A stretch of DNA of 64,000 nucleotides from Promicromonospora panici (GTDB lineage Bacteria > Actinomycetota > Actinomycetes > Actinomycetales > Cellulomonadaceae), in contig NZ_UWYY01000002.1 in assembly GCF_900608595.1 (NCBI RefSeq), positions 310,001-374,000 of the forward strand, read 5' to 3'. Made by a program: the position numbers and the translations under genes. The notes beneath the pieces are model-generated. The model saw nothing but the letters and a program-made list of their open reading frames with translations, was not told the DNA's origin and did no database searches. Within the stretch, counting starts at the first letter, position 1, and each line of letters starts with the position of its first letter. Of this stretch, positions 35,935-45,065 are shown piece after piece.

Positions 35935-37239
35935 CTACACCGCGTCCGCGAGCACCTTCCCGAGCACGTCCAGCCCCTCGCGCGCCTCGTCCGGGGTGAT
36001 GACGCACGGCGGGACCACGTGCACCCGGTTGTCGGCGATGAAGGGCAGCACGCCGGCGCCGAGCAGGCTCTTCTTGATCGCCGCCATCGCTGGCCCGCCG
36101 AGCGGTTCCTTCGTCACGGGATCGGCCACGAGCTCGACCGCCCAGAAGACGCCGAGGCCGCGCACCTCCCCGACCAGCGGGTTCGCCTCCGCGATCGCGG
36201 AGAGCCCCGGGCCGAGCACCTCGGCCCCGATGCGCGCTGCGTTCTCGACGATGCCCTCGTCGGCCATGGTGTCGAGCGTGGCGACGATCGCCGCCATGGC
36301 CAGCGGGTGCCCCGAGTAGGTGAGCCCGCCGGGGAACGCCCGTTCGTCGAACGTCGCCGCGACCTCCGGCGACACGACGACCCCGCCGGCCGGCACGTAC
36401 CCGGAGGTCACGCCCTTGGCGAAGACGATGAGGTCGGGGCGCACATCGTGCTGGTCGAGCGCCAGCCAGGATCCGGTGCGGCCGAACCCGGCCATCACCT
36501 CGTCCAGGATGAGCATGATCCCGTACCGGTCGGCGATCCGCCGCACCCCAGCGAGGTACCCGGGCGGCGGCACCAGGACGCCCGCCGTCCCGGGGACCGT
36601 CTCCAGCAGGATCGCGGCGACGGTGCCCGGGACCTCCGCCTGCACCACCCGCTCCAGGTGGTGCAGCGCCCGCTCGCACTCCTGCTCGGCGGACGACGCC
36701 CAGAACTCCGACCGGTACAGGTACGGCCCGAAGGCGTGCACGTGCCCGGTCGCGTACTCGTTCGGCACCCGCCGCGGGTCCCCGGTCGCGACGATCGCGG
36801 CGCCCGTGTTGCCGTGGTAAGAGCGGTAGAGCGACACCACCTTGTCCCGGCCCGTGTGCACGCGCGCCATGCGGATGGCGTTCTCGATGGCGTCCGCCCC
36901 GGCGTTCGTGAAGAACACCCTGGCGCCCGGGCCGAACGGCGCGCGGGCGAGCACCCGTTCGGCCGCCTCGCCCCGCACCCGCACCGCGAGCGCCGGGGAC
37001 GCCGTCACCAGCTCGCCCGCCTGGCGCGCGATCGCCTCGACCACGCGCGGGTGCTGGTGCCCGATGTTCGTGTTCACCAGCATCGACGACAGGTCCAGCC
37101 ACTCGTCGCCCGCGTGGTTCCACACCCGGGACCCGGAGCCGCCCGCGATCGTGAGCGCCGGCACCGCGGAGCTGGGCGACCACGGCTGGATCAGCAGGTC
37201 GCGGGCCGCGGCGAGCGCGCGGGCGTCGTCGTCGGCCAT
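35935..37239 (-). CDS. Class III aminotransferase, candidate beta-alanine transaminase
   Basis: PLP-dependent transaminase of 434 residues. It has NAGADAIENAIRMAR near 107 binding the cofactor phosphate, LILDEVMAGFGRTG near 235 with the PLP Asp, and the Schiff-base Lys in FAKGVTSGYVP near 273. It is the last gene of the importer operon; ATG 37239 shares a base with the upstream stop (TGATG). Together with the hydantoinase and C-N hydrolase in the same locus it would remove the amino group of beta-alanine or 3-aminoisobutyrate. That substrate is inferred from context. Confidence 0.85.
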   Translation of the reverse strand: MADDDARALAAARDLLIQPWSPSSAVPALTIAGGSGSRVWNHAGDEWLDLSSMLVNTNIGHQHPRVVEAIARQAGELVTASPALAVRVRGEAAERVLARAPFGPGARVFFTNAGADAIENAIRMARVHTGRDKVVSLYRSYHGNTGAAIVATGDPRRVPNEYATGHVHAFGPYLYRSEFWASSAEQECERALHHLERVVQAEVPGTVAAILLETVPGTAGVLVPPPGYLAGVRRIADRYGIMLILDEVMAGFGRTGSWLALDQHDVRPDLIVFAKGVTSGYVPAGGVVVSPEVAATFDERAFPGGLTYSGHPLAMAAIVATLDTMADEGIVENAARIGAEVLGPGLSAIAEANPLVGEVRGLGVFWAVELVADPVTKEPLGGPAMAAIKKSLLGAGVLPFIADNRVHVVPPCVITPDEAREGLDVLGKVLADAV

Positions 37240-39110
37240 CAGCTGCCCCCTTCGGTGAGCTGTACGTCGAGTGCCTCGAACTCCTCACCCTGGATGTCGA
37301 CGCCCTCCTCCGCAAGCTCCGCGAGGGCCTGCTCCACGTACTCGTTGGTGTACGCGGTCTCGGGCGGCTCGGCCGTGATGACCGTCGCGCCGGTCTCGTT
37401 CTGGGTGCCCATGGCGATCTCGACGGTCTGGTCCCACTGGTCGGCGTTGACGGTGCCGATGCCGCTGGTGGAGGGCCAGATCAGCTTGTTCACCTCGTTG
37501 GTCTGCCAGAGCTGGTGCGAGGCGCCGAGGGTCGACCCCGCGGCGGTGACGATCCCGGCCGCCTCCTCGGGGTTGTCGCGGACGTACGCCCAGCCCTTCA
37601 GGGACGCCTTGACGAATCCGACGGTGGTGTCCGCGTACGCCTCGTCGTCGGCGAGGCGGGCGGCGTCGGCCCAGATCGCGTCCTGGAGCATGGCGGTGCC
37701 TTGGTCGTTCCAGTCGATGACCTCGAGGTCCTCGGGCTGGTACAGCTCGCCCGTCTCGGGGTCCACGGTCTCCAGGATCTGGGCGTACTCGTTGTACGTC
37801 ATGGCCTGGGCCGCGTCGATGTCGCCAGCAAGGAACCCGTTCATGTCGAAGGCCTGCTGCACCAGCTCGATGTCATCCGGGGTCTGGATCCCGGCGTCCT
37901 GCATGCCGGCGAACAGCTCCCACTCGTTGCCGTAGCCCCAGGAGCCGACCTTCTTGCCCGCGAGGTCGGCGGGCTCGGAGATCCCGGCGTCCTTGAAGGC
38001 GACCTGCAGCGTGCCCGAGCGCTCGAACACCTGCGCCACGTTCGTCACCTCGGTGCCCTGCTCGATGGACCCGAGCACCTTCGGCACCCAGGAGATCGCG
38101 TAGTCGGCGTCGCCGGCGGCGAGGACGTCGATCGGCACGGTGTCGGTGCCGGCCTCCTGGATGGTGACGTCCAGGCCCTCGTCCTCGTAGTACCCCTGGT
38201 CGACGGCGGCGTAGTACCCGGCGAACTGGGCCTGCGCCACCCACTGCAGCTGCAGGGTGACGGGCGTGAGCCCGTCGGCCTCCGGTTCGGCGGACGCCCC
38301 AGCGCAGCCGGCGAGCGCGACGGCCGTGGCCAGGCCCAGTGACGTGCGCAGCACGTTCTTGCGGTGCATCGTGTTCCTCTCGATCAAAGCGGTGAGGGCA
38401 TAGAAGACGAGCCCCGTGGCGACGGCGCCCAGCACGTACGCCCAGGCCAGGGCGTAGCGGCTGGAGGAGACGGCGGAGGTGATGGCCTTGCCGAGGCCGT
38501 CGACCGGCCCGCCGAAGTACTCGGCGACCAGCGCGGAGATGACGGCGAGCGAGGACGCGACCCGCAGCCCCGTGAAGAAGAAGGGCAGCGCGCCCGGCAG
38601 GGTCACGTGCCGCGTGGCTTCCCAGGGCGTCGCGGCGTACGAGCGCATCAGGTCCCGGTGCACGGGCTCGACCGTGCGCAGGCCGCGCAGCGTGTTGACG
38701 TACACGGGGACGAACACCGCGATCGCCGCGACGACGACGCGCGTGGTCTGCGCGTCCGTGCCGAACATCGTGTAGAAGACGGGCGCCAGGCACACGATCG
38801 GCACGACGGCGGTCGCCGTGACCAGCGGGTTCGCCGCGTCGGCGACGGCTCGCCAGGACGCCGAGACCCCGGCGCCGACCAGGGCGAGAACCGTCCCGAG
38901 CACGAGGCCCAGGAGCGCGTTGGTCGCCGTCGCCAGGGCCGCGTCCGTGATGACGGCGAGGTTGGCGCCGAGCTCGGCCGCGATGTCCGACGGCGCGGGA
39001 ACCACGAACGCCTCGACGCCCAGCCCGGTCACCACCGCCTGCCAGAGCGCGACGGCCCCGACGCCGACGACGACGGGTGCGCCGAACGCGAGCCCGCGGC
39101 CCCGGATCAC
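37239..39110 (-). CDS. ABC importer permease continuous in frame with NMT1/THI5-like binding protein
   Basis: One uninterrupted frame of 623 codons. Residues 1-247 are a TauC/SsuC-type permease with six helices and EAA loop ([19 protein letters not shown] near 140). From residue 248 follows [22 protein letters not shown], a lipoprotein signal with lipobox LAGC, then an NMT1/THI5-like binding domain ([23 protein letters not shown]). There is no stop between them. An SD-like GAGAGGAA lies before the internal ATG 38369, so a separate 376-aa lipoprotein may also be made. GTG 39110 overlaps the ATPase stop. A pyrimidine or related ureide is the likely ligand by context. Confidence 0.85.
   Translation of the reverse strand: MIRGRGLAFGAPVVVGVGAVALWQAVVTGLGVEAFVVPAPSDIAAELGANLAVITDAALATATNALLGLVLGTVLALVGAGVSASWRAVADAANPLVTATAVVPIVCLAPVFYTMFGTDAQTTRVVVAAIAVFVPVYVNTLRGLRTVEPVHRDLMRSYAATPWEATRHVTLPGALPFFFTGLRVASSLAVISALVAEYFGGPVDGLGKAITSAVSSSRYALAWAYVLGAVATGLVFYALTALIERNTMHRKNVLRTSLGLATAVALAGCAGASAEPEADGLTPVTLQLQWVAQAQFAGYYAAVDQGYYEDEGLDVTIQEAGTDTVPIDVLAAGDADYAISWVPKVLGSIEQGTEVTNVAQVFERSGTLQVAFKDAGISEPADLAGKKVGSWGYGNEWELFAGMQDAGIQTPDDIELVQQAFDMNGFLAGDIDAAQAMTYNEYAQILETVDPETGELYQPEDLEVIDWNDQGTAMLQDAIWADAARLADDEAYADTTVGFVKASLKGWAYVRDNPEEAAGIVTAAGSTLGASHQLWQTNEVNKLIWPSTSGIGTVNADQWDQTVEIAMGTQNETGATVITAEPPETAYTNEYVEQALAELAEEGVDIQGEEFEALDVQLTEGGS
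38367..38381 (-). other. Internal SD and ATG for the binding-protein part
   Basis: On the minus strand GAGAGGAA (38381-38374), four bases and ATG (38369-38367) give good initiation geometry inside the permease/binding-protein frame. They sit exactly where the lipoprotein signal peptide begins. Confidence 0.6.
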
Positions 39111-39916
39111 GAGGGCACCCGGTCGGGCGCGGTGTCGCCCGAGTGCAGCGCCTCACGCACGGCCGAGACGCGCTCGAAGTACGCCGGGTCCTCGCGCAGC
39201 TCGATGCCGCGCGCCGCCCGGTCGGCCGGGCCGCCGAGCGGGACGTCGAGGGTCGCCACCACGCGGCCGGGCCGGGGCGACATGACCACCACACGGTCCG
39301 ACAGGTACACGGCCTCCGCAATCGAGTGCGTCACGAAGACCACCGCCGCGCCCGTACTCGCCCGGATCCGCAGCAGCTCGTCCTGCAGCCGCTCGCGCGT
39401 CATCTCGTCGAGCGCGCCGAACGGCTCGTCCATCAGCAGCAGCCGCGGGCTACGGGCCAGCGCCCGCGCGATCGCCACCCGCTGCTGCATCCCGCCCGAG
39501 AGCTGGTCCGGCCGGTGGTCGGCGAAGTCCGCGAGCCCGACCAGCGCGAGCAGCTCAGCGGCCCGCGCGGCACGCTCCGCCCTGCCGGCCCTGCCGCGCA
39601 GCTGCAGCGGCAGCTCCACGTTGGCCCGCACCGAGCGCCACGGCAGCAGGCCGGCCTGCTGGAACGCGATCCCGTAGTCCTGGTCCTCGCGCGCCCGGTC
39701 CGCCGGCTTGCCGAACACCGTCACGCTGCCCGACGTCGGGGCGTCCAGGTCCGCGATCAGCCGCAGCAGCGTCGACTTGCCGCAGCCCGACGGGCCGATC
39801 AGCGACACCAGCTCGCCCTCGCCGACCGTGAGGTCGACGTCGGCCAGGGCCACCGTCCCGGCGCCGGAACCACCGTCGAACACCCGGCCCGCACCGGACA
39901 CCACCACTGCCGTCAT
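39107..39916 (-). CDS. ABC importer ATP-binding protein (nitrate/taurine/NMT1 type)
   Basis: ATPase of 269 residues of the SsuB/TauB/ThiZ branch. It has Walker [10 protein letters not shown] near residue 41, the Q-loop [10 protein letters not shown] near 90, signature LSGGMQQR near 140, Walker [13 protein letters not shown] near 160 and switch His in VTHSIAEA near 197. ATG 39916 overlaps the stop of the upstream permease (ATGA), and its own stop overlaps the next permease, so the operon is translationally coupled throughout. Confidence 0.93.
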   Translation of the reverse strand: MTAVVVSGAGRVFDGGSGAGTVALADVDLTVGEGELVSLIGPSGCGKSTLLRLIADLDAPTSGSVTVFGKPADRAREDQDYGIAFQQAGLLPWRSVRANVELPLQLRGRAGRAERAARAAELLALVGLADFADHRPDQLSGGMQQRVAIARALARSPRLLLMDEPFGALDEMTRERLQDELLRIRASTGAAVVFVTHSIAEAVYLSDRVVVMSPRPGRVVATLDVPLGGPADRAARGIELREDPAYFERVSAVREALHSGDTAPDRVPS

Positions 39917-40815
39917 GCTGTCTCCTCCACGCGGTACCGGCGCAGGCCCAGGGCGACCAGCGCCACCAGGCCCGTCGCCGCGAGTCCTACGAGCACGGCG
40001 CCTGCGATGGGCGACCACTGCTTGGCCGGGTCCGCGCTCGCGGAGGCGCCGAACTCGACGATCATCCGGCCGAGCCCGCCGCGCAGGCCCGTGGACACCT
40101 CCGCCACTACCGTCCCGACCACCGCGTTCGCGGCGGCCAGGCGCAGCGCGGGCAGCAGGTACGGGACGGACGACGGCGCCCGCAGCCGCCAGAACGTCGT
40201 CCACCAGCCGACGCCGTAGGCGCGGAACAGGTCGAGCCGGACGCCGTCGGCGGCGGCGTCCGGCGACGTGAACCCGCGCAGCGCCCCGACCGACACCGGG
40301 AAGAACGCCAGGTACGACGCGATCACGGCCACCGACATCCAGTCCTGCCAGTCGAACGTGCCGATCTCGAGCTGCGCGCCCCACCGCTTGACCAGGGGTG
40401 CGATGGCGATCAGGGGCACCGTCTGGCTGAGCACCACCCAGGGCAGCAGCCCCGCCCGGGCGGGCACGAACCGGGCCATGAGCACCGCCACGAGCAGGCC
40501 GAACACCACTCCGGTCACCCAGCCGACGGCCGAGACGCCGAGCGTGAATCCCGCGCCCTGCAGGGTCGCGAGCCACAGTGGCGGGGAGTCTGGCGCGGAG
40601 GTCAGGGGCTCCGCCGCGCGGGCCGCCATGTCCCACAGGTGCGGCATGGCGACGTCGCTGGTTCGGGGCAGCACCCGAACCTCGCCGAGCACCCAGCCGT
40701 CGTCGGGCACCAGGGCCTTGTACGCCTCCCAGGCGGCCGCTAGGGCAAGGACCCCCGCGGCACCGGCCAGCGCTGGTCCGATCCGCTTGCCGGACCGCTG
40801 CCACCGCCGGCTCAC
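39913..40815 (-). CDS. ABC importer permease (TauC/SsuC-like)
   Basis: Six-helix permease of 300 residues with EAA-type loop FRAYGVGWWTTFWRLRAPSSVPYLLPAL near 205-230. GTG 40815 overlaps the stop of a 26-codon stub frame (GTGA), so its translation should be coupled to that stub. It is the first transporter gene. With the ATPase and the permease/binding protein it makes a complete importer with two different permeases. Confidence 0.9.
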   Translation of the reverse strand: MSRRWQRSGKRIGPALAGAAGVLALAAAWEAYKALVPDDGWVLGEVRVLPRTSDVAMPHLWDMAARAAEPLTSAPDSPPLWLATLQGAGFTLGVSAVGWVTGVVFGLLVAVLMARFVPARAGLLPWVVLSQTVPLIAIAPLVKRWGAQLEIGTFDWQDWMSVAVIASYLAFFPVSVGALRGFTSPDAAADGVRLDLFRAYGVGWWTTFWRLRAPSSVPYLLPALRLAAANAVVGTVVAEVSTGLRGGLGRMIVEFGASASADPAKQWSPIAGAVLVGLAATGLVALVALGLRRYRVEETA

Positions 40816-40892
40816 CCGGCGGCTCCCCGCAGGGCCGAGATGATGGTGCTGGTCCAGCGGGCCTGCTCGAACGCAACTCGGATGGTGCTCAA
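40812..40892 (-). pseudogene. 26-codon copy of the C-N hydrolase N-terminus, coupled to the permease
   Basis: Starting at TTG 40892 the frame reads LSTIRVAFEQARWT and then diverges, ending TGA at 40812. The first 14 residues match the hydrolase start at 47429 (MSTVRVAFTQARWT). AAGGGAG lies upstream of the TTG. The stop overlaps the GTG of the permease. It is either a dead remnant of a duplicated hydrolase gene or a short leader frame that now starts the operon. Confidence 0.75.
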
Positions 40893-40986
40893 CTCAACTC
40901 CCTTGCCTCAGCAAGAGGCCAGCAAAGTCGTCACCTGTTTCGTCTGCAGGCTCTGCCCGTTTCCAGGAGGTCACACTTGTTCCGGG
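40851..40986 (-). repeat. Duplicated promoter/leader segment, copy A
   Basis: About 136 bp that align throughout with 47388-47525. They cover the first codons of the hydrolase, the SD region and the regulatory region to TTCCGGG. Most positions agree by eye, with scattered substitutions and about two single-base length differences, so the duplication is not recent. Confidence 0.85.
40937..40974 (-). promoter_or_regulatory. Candidate GlnR box ahead of the importer operon
   Basis: On the minus strand GTGAC (40974-40970), six bases and GAAAC (40963-40959) match GTNAC-N6-GAAAC. A second GAAAC (40941-40937) follows 22 bases on, exactly the spacing of the four-part GlnR box, with a degenerate third element. 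The arrangement is conserved in copy B. Confidence 0.55.
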
Positions 40987-41027
40987 ACACGGCGGCAGTT
41001 GTCCCGCCTGGCTCGGCAGGCCGGTCC

Positions 41028-41603
41028 CTACGTAGGCCTGCGCGCCTCCAGCCGCTGTATGAGACCGAACCACAATCGCTCTTGCCGGTACGGCACGAAG
41101 CCGGCGTCGAACAGGAGGGTCGCCGGCCGCCCATGGAGGATCCAGCGCCATTGGGCGTGGTCGAGAAGCAGCAGCCGACCCTGCGGACGAAGGACCCGGT
41201 TCATCTCGGCAAGGACCGCTCCGCGATCGCGAAACTCGCACATGGCAAGCGTGCAGACCACCGTGTCGAAGCTCCCCGTCGGGAACGGCAGATGTGCGGC
41301 GTCCGCCCGCACCAGCGACACCTGGCGACTGACCTCCGCACGTTCGCGAGCGATCGAGAGCAGCTCCTGGTCGAGGTCGAGCGCGGTCAGGGCAACGTCG
41401 TCGGGGTAGTGGCGCAGGTTGAGGCCGGTGCCCACGGCGACCTCGAGCGCCCTGCCTGTCGCTCGGGAGCAGATCCACTGCCGGCTGTTCCTGAGGATCA
41501 GGCGCTCGGGTGGCAGCCCGGCCCGCACATCGCACCGGCGATGCTTGCCGGTCGCCGACCGCGGGCGACCTGGCCAATGCCTTCCGCTCCTTGGGCCTGG
41601 CAT
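41028..41603 (-). CDS. Class I SAM methyltransferase, shortened
   Basis: A 191-residue protein with motif I ALEVAVGTGLNLRHYP near residue 52, ALDLDQELLSIARERA, VRADAAHLPFPTGSFDTVVCTLAMCEF and VLRPQGRLLLLDH. ATG 41603 has AGGAG six bases upstream. Compared with the UbiE-like family, the N-terminal region normally reading YDR... is replaced by a basic stretch. About 15-20 residues after LLLLDH also seem missing before AGFVPYRQERLWFGLIQRLEARRP. It may be a degenerating gene or a compact variant. It is the last gene of the HD-GYP cassette. Confidence 0.65.
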   Translation of the reverse strand: MPGPRSGRHWPGRPRSATGKHRRCDVRAGLPPERLILRNSRQWICSRATGRALEVAVGTGLNLRHYPDDVALTALDLDQELLSIARERAEVSRQVSLVRADAAHLPFPTGSFDTVVCTLAMCEFRDRGAVLAEMNRVLRPQGRLLLLDHAQWRWILHGRPATLLFDAGFVPYRQERLWFGLIQRLEARRPT

Positions 41604-41640
41604 GTCTGCTCCTGGTCTCGCCCGTGACTCGGCGCGCCGG

Positions 41641-42309
41641 TCAGGTCGCCTGCGGCGCAGGCTGCCGCGCAGGGACAGCAGCTGCCCGTTGCTTCCACAT
41701 GCTGCCCGCCAACGGCAGCAGGGCCACGAGTCCGGCGACACCCTGCACGTAGAACTGGACCGCGGACAGCGGGACCAAACGAGACAGCGCCATGACGCCC
41801 AACGCCACCATGACGAGGCTTGTCACCCCAGGGCTCAGCAAGCCGCTGCGACGCACGCCGAGAGCAAAACCGAACATCCCGACGGCGAAGGTAACCCCGG
41901 CCGCTACCAGCAGCGGGGCGAACCAGGGAAGCAGCGCCTCCTGGGCCGCCTCGACGTCGCCACCCGCCTCGACCGCTGCGAGCGGCGCGAACTCCAACCC
42001 CGGCAGCATTGCGTAGAGCGTGCACCCGATGACCACGAAGGGCAGCGCCGCGGCGCTCCAGCGGTCTTCGCCCGCCTCATGGAGGTGAGCCCGGACCGCG
42101 AGAAAGGCAAGGGCGAGCACACCGGACGCAACGCCCGTCGCCAGGTGCACAGCACCCCAGCGGGTCGGGTCGGACTCGACCGCATGGGCGATTGCCTCGA
42201 GGTTGGGCAGACGGCCTGCCAGGTACGGGTGGTAGCTGAGGACGGCGAGCCAGATCACTGGTGCGATCACCACCACACCTGCACGAAGTGAGCTTCTGGT
42301 GGTAGACAT
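41641..42309 (-). CDS. Uncharacterised six-helix membrane protein
   Basis: A 222-residue integral membrane protein with about six hydrophobic segments and a short acidic external loop (EFAPLAAVEAGGDVEAAQEALLP near 105-125). I do not recognise the family. It lies between a LuxR/HD-GYP regulator and a methyltransferase gene (gap 37 bases) on the same strand, and is plausibly the effector controlled by that regulator. The C-terminus is basic and Ala/Pro-rich. Confidence 0.7.
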   Translation of the reverse strand: MSTTRSSLRAGVVVIAPVIWLAVLSYHPYLAGRLPNLEAIAHAVESDPTRWGAVHLATGVASGVLALAFLAVRAHLHEAGEDRWSAAALPFVVIGCTLYAMLPGLEFAPLAAVEAGGDVEAAQEALLPWFAPLLVAAGVTFAVGMFGFALGVRRSGLLSPGVTSLVMVALGVMALSRLVPLSAVQFYVQGVAGLVALLPLAGSMWKQRAAAVPARQPAPQAT

Positions 42310-42372
42310 CGCGTGCCTCCTTGCCGGTCAGGGAGTGAGCGCCGCGCGGTGCGCGGTCAGGTGCCTTCGACG

Positions 42373-43989
42373 CTAGGACCGATCACCGGCGCGTTCTATC
42401 GGGAGTTCTCCCCATACCGCCAGACCGTGCTGCATGGCGAACAGCGCGGCTCCCGCACGAGTGGAGACGCCCATCTTCCGGTACGCGTTCTGGATATGGC
42501 TGTCGGCGGTCTTGGCCGAGATCCCCAGAGCGCGGGCGACCTGCTTGGTCTGCAGGCCTCGGGCGAGCAGAACCACCACCTCGCTCTCCCGATCGGTCAG
42601 ACCGGCCGGGCGCCGGACGCGCGGAACGCGCTGGCCGGCCGCCGCGAGTACGGCGACCACCGCGTCTGCATCGAGGCGGCCGGCGCGGACCTCCTCGCCA
42701 AGCTTCCCCGCGGCCCGGGCCGGCGAGAGCGTGTCTCGGTGGGGACGCGGCTCAGTCATGGTGTGGTAGGCGTCGGCGGCCGCGAGCACACGCGCGGGCG
42801 TGGCGAGTGCCGCCGCCTTGGTTCCCCGGTGGTAACCGGAGCCGTCAAGGCGTTCGTGGTGGAACGCCGCGATCGGGGCGAGTGCCGCCAGGAACGGCGA
42901 TCGGCTCAGGACGCGCTCGGTGTAGTACGCGTGCAGCCTGACCCGCTCCCAGTCATCCGGCGAGAGCGGTCCGCGGTCCTGCCAGATGCGGACCGGCACG
43001 GCGACCCGCCCCACGTCGTGGACGAGCGCTCCACGACGCAGATCGAGGGTCTGGGCGGCGTCGAGCCCACAACGCCGGCCGGCATCAGCAGCCAGCCCGG
43101 CTACGTCGGCCGAGTGACCGACGAAGTACGGGGAGACCAGGTCGGCGAAGTCACCTATCGCTCCGAGGGCCTGGTCAATGGCCTCGCCCTTGAGCATGAG
43201 GTTCGGCGGGGGCTCAGCTGCCAGAGTTTCCGGCCACGCGGAGTCGCGCGGATCAAACGCCAGGATCTCCGCCGCATGCTCCGCGAACGGCTCCGCGACG
43301 TCCGGGTCGAACGCACCACCGGCACGGCCGTGCACCACTCGGGCGGCGAATTCGTCACCTCCCAGCATGCGTTGGAAGGCGGCGTCCCGGGCGACGTGAG
43401 CTATGCGCATGGGCAGGGGGATCGCCTCACCCTTGGTGTGCGCGGGCCAACCCCTTCCGTCCCATCGGTCACTCGCATGGGCGAACAGGGCAGAGACCGC
43501 GGAGGGAAGCCCCAGTCGGACGGTGAGCATCTGCGCGACGTCGCAGTCGGTGACCACGATGTCGCCGAACTCTCGGGCCAGTGCAGGCATCCCCCGCGCG
43601 AGCTGCAGAGCACGCACCATCAGCGGTTGTCCCGGTGGCGCGACGGCGCGGCTCATTCCCGCCATCATCTGCGCCGGGGACCCGAACCTGAACGGAACGC
43701 CGTACTTTGTCAACGCGTTGTCGACGGCGAAGACCTCCGACGCCGTCTTCGCGCTGGCGGTGCAACCGACGTAGAACAGCAACGAGGTGTAGTAGGCCTG
43801 GGCCTGCGTGCCCCGGTCCACGCCCAGGATGTCACCGAGCCGCGTGGCGATGAGCGCGCTGTGCAGACCGTGCTCGAGCGGCACACCGGTGCCCAGGTCC
43901 GTCGCGAGCGACAGCGCCGCGACAACCTCAGCCGTGCGTACCTCGTCATCGCGGACGGACTCGTCCTGCGGCGATCGGTCGGACACCAT
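42373..43989 (-). CDS. HD-GYP domain protein with C-terminal LuxR HTH
   Basis: A 538-residue regulator. An N-terminal HD-like region (about 40-230) is degenerate. A second HD-GYP-like domain (about 280-410) has GHS...GALVHDVGRVAVP and FHHERLDGSGYHRG, where the GYP is GYH. The C-terminus is a LuxR HTH (LTDRESEVVVLLARGLQTKQVARALGISAKTADSHIQNAYRKMGV, about 462-515). A predicted phosphohydrolase or ligand-sensing half is thus joined to DNA binding. ATG 43989 is preferred; GTG 44013 is also open. It heads a three-gene cassette inserted in the pyrimidine locus. Confidence 0.85.
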   Translation of the reverse strand: MVSDRSPQDESVRDDEVRTAEVVAALSLATDLGTGVPLEHGLHSALIATRLGDILGVDRGTQAQAYYTSLLFYVGCTASAKTASEVFAVDNALTKYGVPFRFGSPAQMMAGMSRAVAPPGQPLMVRALQLARGMPALAREFGDIVVTDCDVAQMLTVRLGLPSAVSALFAHASDRWDGRGWPAHTKGEAIPLPMRIAHVARDAAFQRMLGGDEFAARVVHGRAGGAFDPDVAEPFAEHAAEILAFDPRDSAWPETLAAEPPPNLMLKGEAIDQALGAIGDFADLVSPYFVGHSADVAGLAADAGRRCGLDAAQTLDLRRGALVHDVGRVAVPVRIWQDRGPLSPDDWERVRLHAYYTERVLSRSPFLAALAPIAAFHHERLDGSGYHRGTKAAALATPARVLAAADAYHTMTEPRPHRDTLSPARAAGKLGEEVRAGRLDADAVVAVLAAAGQRVPRVRRPAGLTDRESEVVVLLARGLQTKQVARALGISAKTADSHIQNAYRKMGVSTRAGAALFAMQHGLAVWGELPIERAGDRS

Positions 43990-44028
43990 TCCACGATACG
44001 CGTGGGCCTCCACCGCGCTCGCGGGCTG

Positions 44029-45057
44029 TCACGCGGAATGGCCCTGGTCGCGAGCGCCCTGCAGAGCAGGGATGATCGTCTCGCCGTAGGCCCGCAAGGT
44101 CTCCTCCTGGGCGTCGTGCTGCAGGTAGATCGCGAACTGGTCGCAGCCGAGCGCCTGGAGCTCCTTGAGCCGGGCGATGTGCTCGTCCGGGGTGCCCACC
44201 AGACAGAACCGGTCGACGACGTCGTCGGGCACGAACTCCGTGTGGCTGTTGCCGGCGCGGCCGTGCTCGGCGTAGTCGTAGCCCTTGCGGCCCTCGATGT
44301 AGTCCGTGAGCGCGGCCGGTACCGGGCCGGTCGAGCCGGCCCCGTACCGCGCCACGATCTCCGCGACGTGGTTGCCGACCATGCCGCCGAACCAGCGCAC
44401 CTGGTCGCGCATGTGGGGCCGGTCCTCGCCCACGTAGGCGGGCGCGGCCACGCAGAACTTCAGCGCCTCCGGGTCCCGGCCCGCGACCTCCGCCGCCTCG
44501 CGGACGGCGCCGATCATCCACGCCGCGATGTCCGGGTCGGCGAGCTGCAGGATGTACCCGTCGCCCACCTCGCCCGCCAGGGCGAGCGCCCTCGGCCCGT
44601 AGGCCGCGACCCACACGTCCAGCTCGGAGCCGTGCGACCACGCGAACCGCACGGGGCTGCCGTTGACGTCGGCCTCGCGCGAGTTGCCGAGGTCCTTGAT
44701 CACCGTGACCGACTCCCGCAGGGTCGCCAGGCTGGCCGGACGCCCGTGCAGCGTGCGCACCGCGGAGTCACCGCGGCCGATGCCGCAGATCGTCCGGTTG
44801 CCGTACGTGTCGTTGAGCGTGGCGAACATCGAGGCCAGGACCGTCGAGTCCCGCGTCGCCGGGTTGGTCACCATCGGCCCCACGATCACCCGCTCGGTGG
44901 CCGCCAGGACCGCCGGGTAGACCACGAACGGCTCCTGCCACAGCAGGTGCGAGTCGAACGTCCACACGTAGTCGAAGCCCTGGTCCTCCGCCTGGCGGGC
45001 GAGCTCCACCACCCGGGTGGCGGGCGGGTCGTTCTGCAGCACTATCCCGAAATCCAT
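44029..45057 (-). CDS. LLM class F420-dependent oxidoreductase (TIGR03842-like)
   Basis: Luciferase-like TIM-barrel flavin/F420 enzyme of 342 residues, starting MDFGIVLQNDPPATRVVELARQAEDQGFDYVWTFDSH. From memory this matches the TIGR03842 subfamily that travels with dihydropyrimidinase genes in actinobacteria. GIGRGDSAVRTLHGRPA near 103 is the typical cofactor-loop region. ATG 45057 follows GGGAG and lies eight bases after the hydantoinase stop. Its likely role is reduction or oxidation of a pyrimidine or ureide intermediate; the exact reaction is not established. Confidence 0.88.
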   Translation of the reverse strand: MDFGIVLQNDPPATRVVELARQAEDQGFDYVWTFDSHLLWQEPFVVYPAVLAATERVIVGPMVTNPATRDSTVLASMFATLNDTYGNRTICGIGRGDSAVRTLHGRPASLATLRESVTVIKDLGNSREADVNGSPVRFAWSHGSELDVWVAAYGPRALALAGEVGDGYILQLADPDIAAWMIGAVREAAEVAGRDPEALKFCVAAPAYVGEDRPHMRDQVRWFGGMVGNHVAEIVARYGAGSTGPVPAALTDYIEGRKGYDYAEHGRAGNSHTEFVPDDVVDRFCLVGTPDEHIARLKELQALGCDQFAIYLQHDAQEETLRAYGETIIPALQGARDQGHSA

Positions 45058-45065
45058 GTCGCTCC

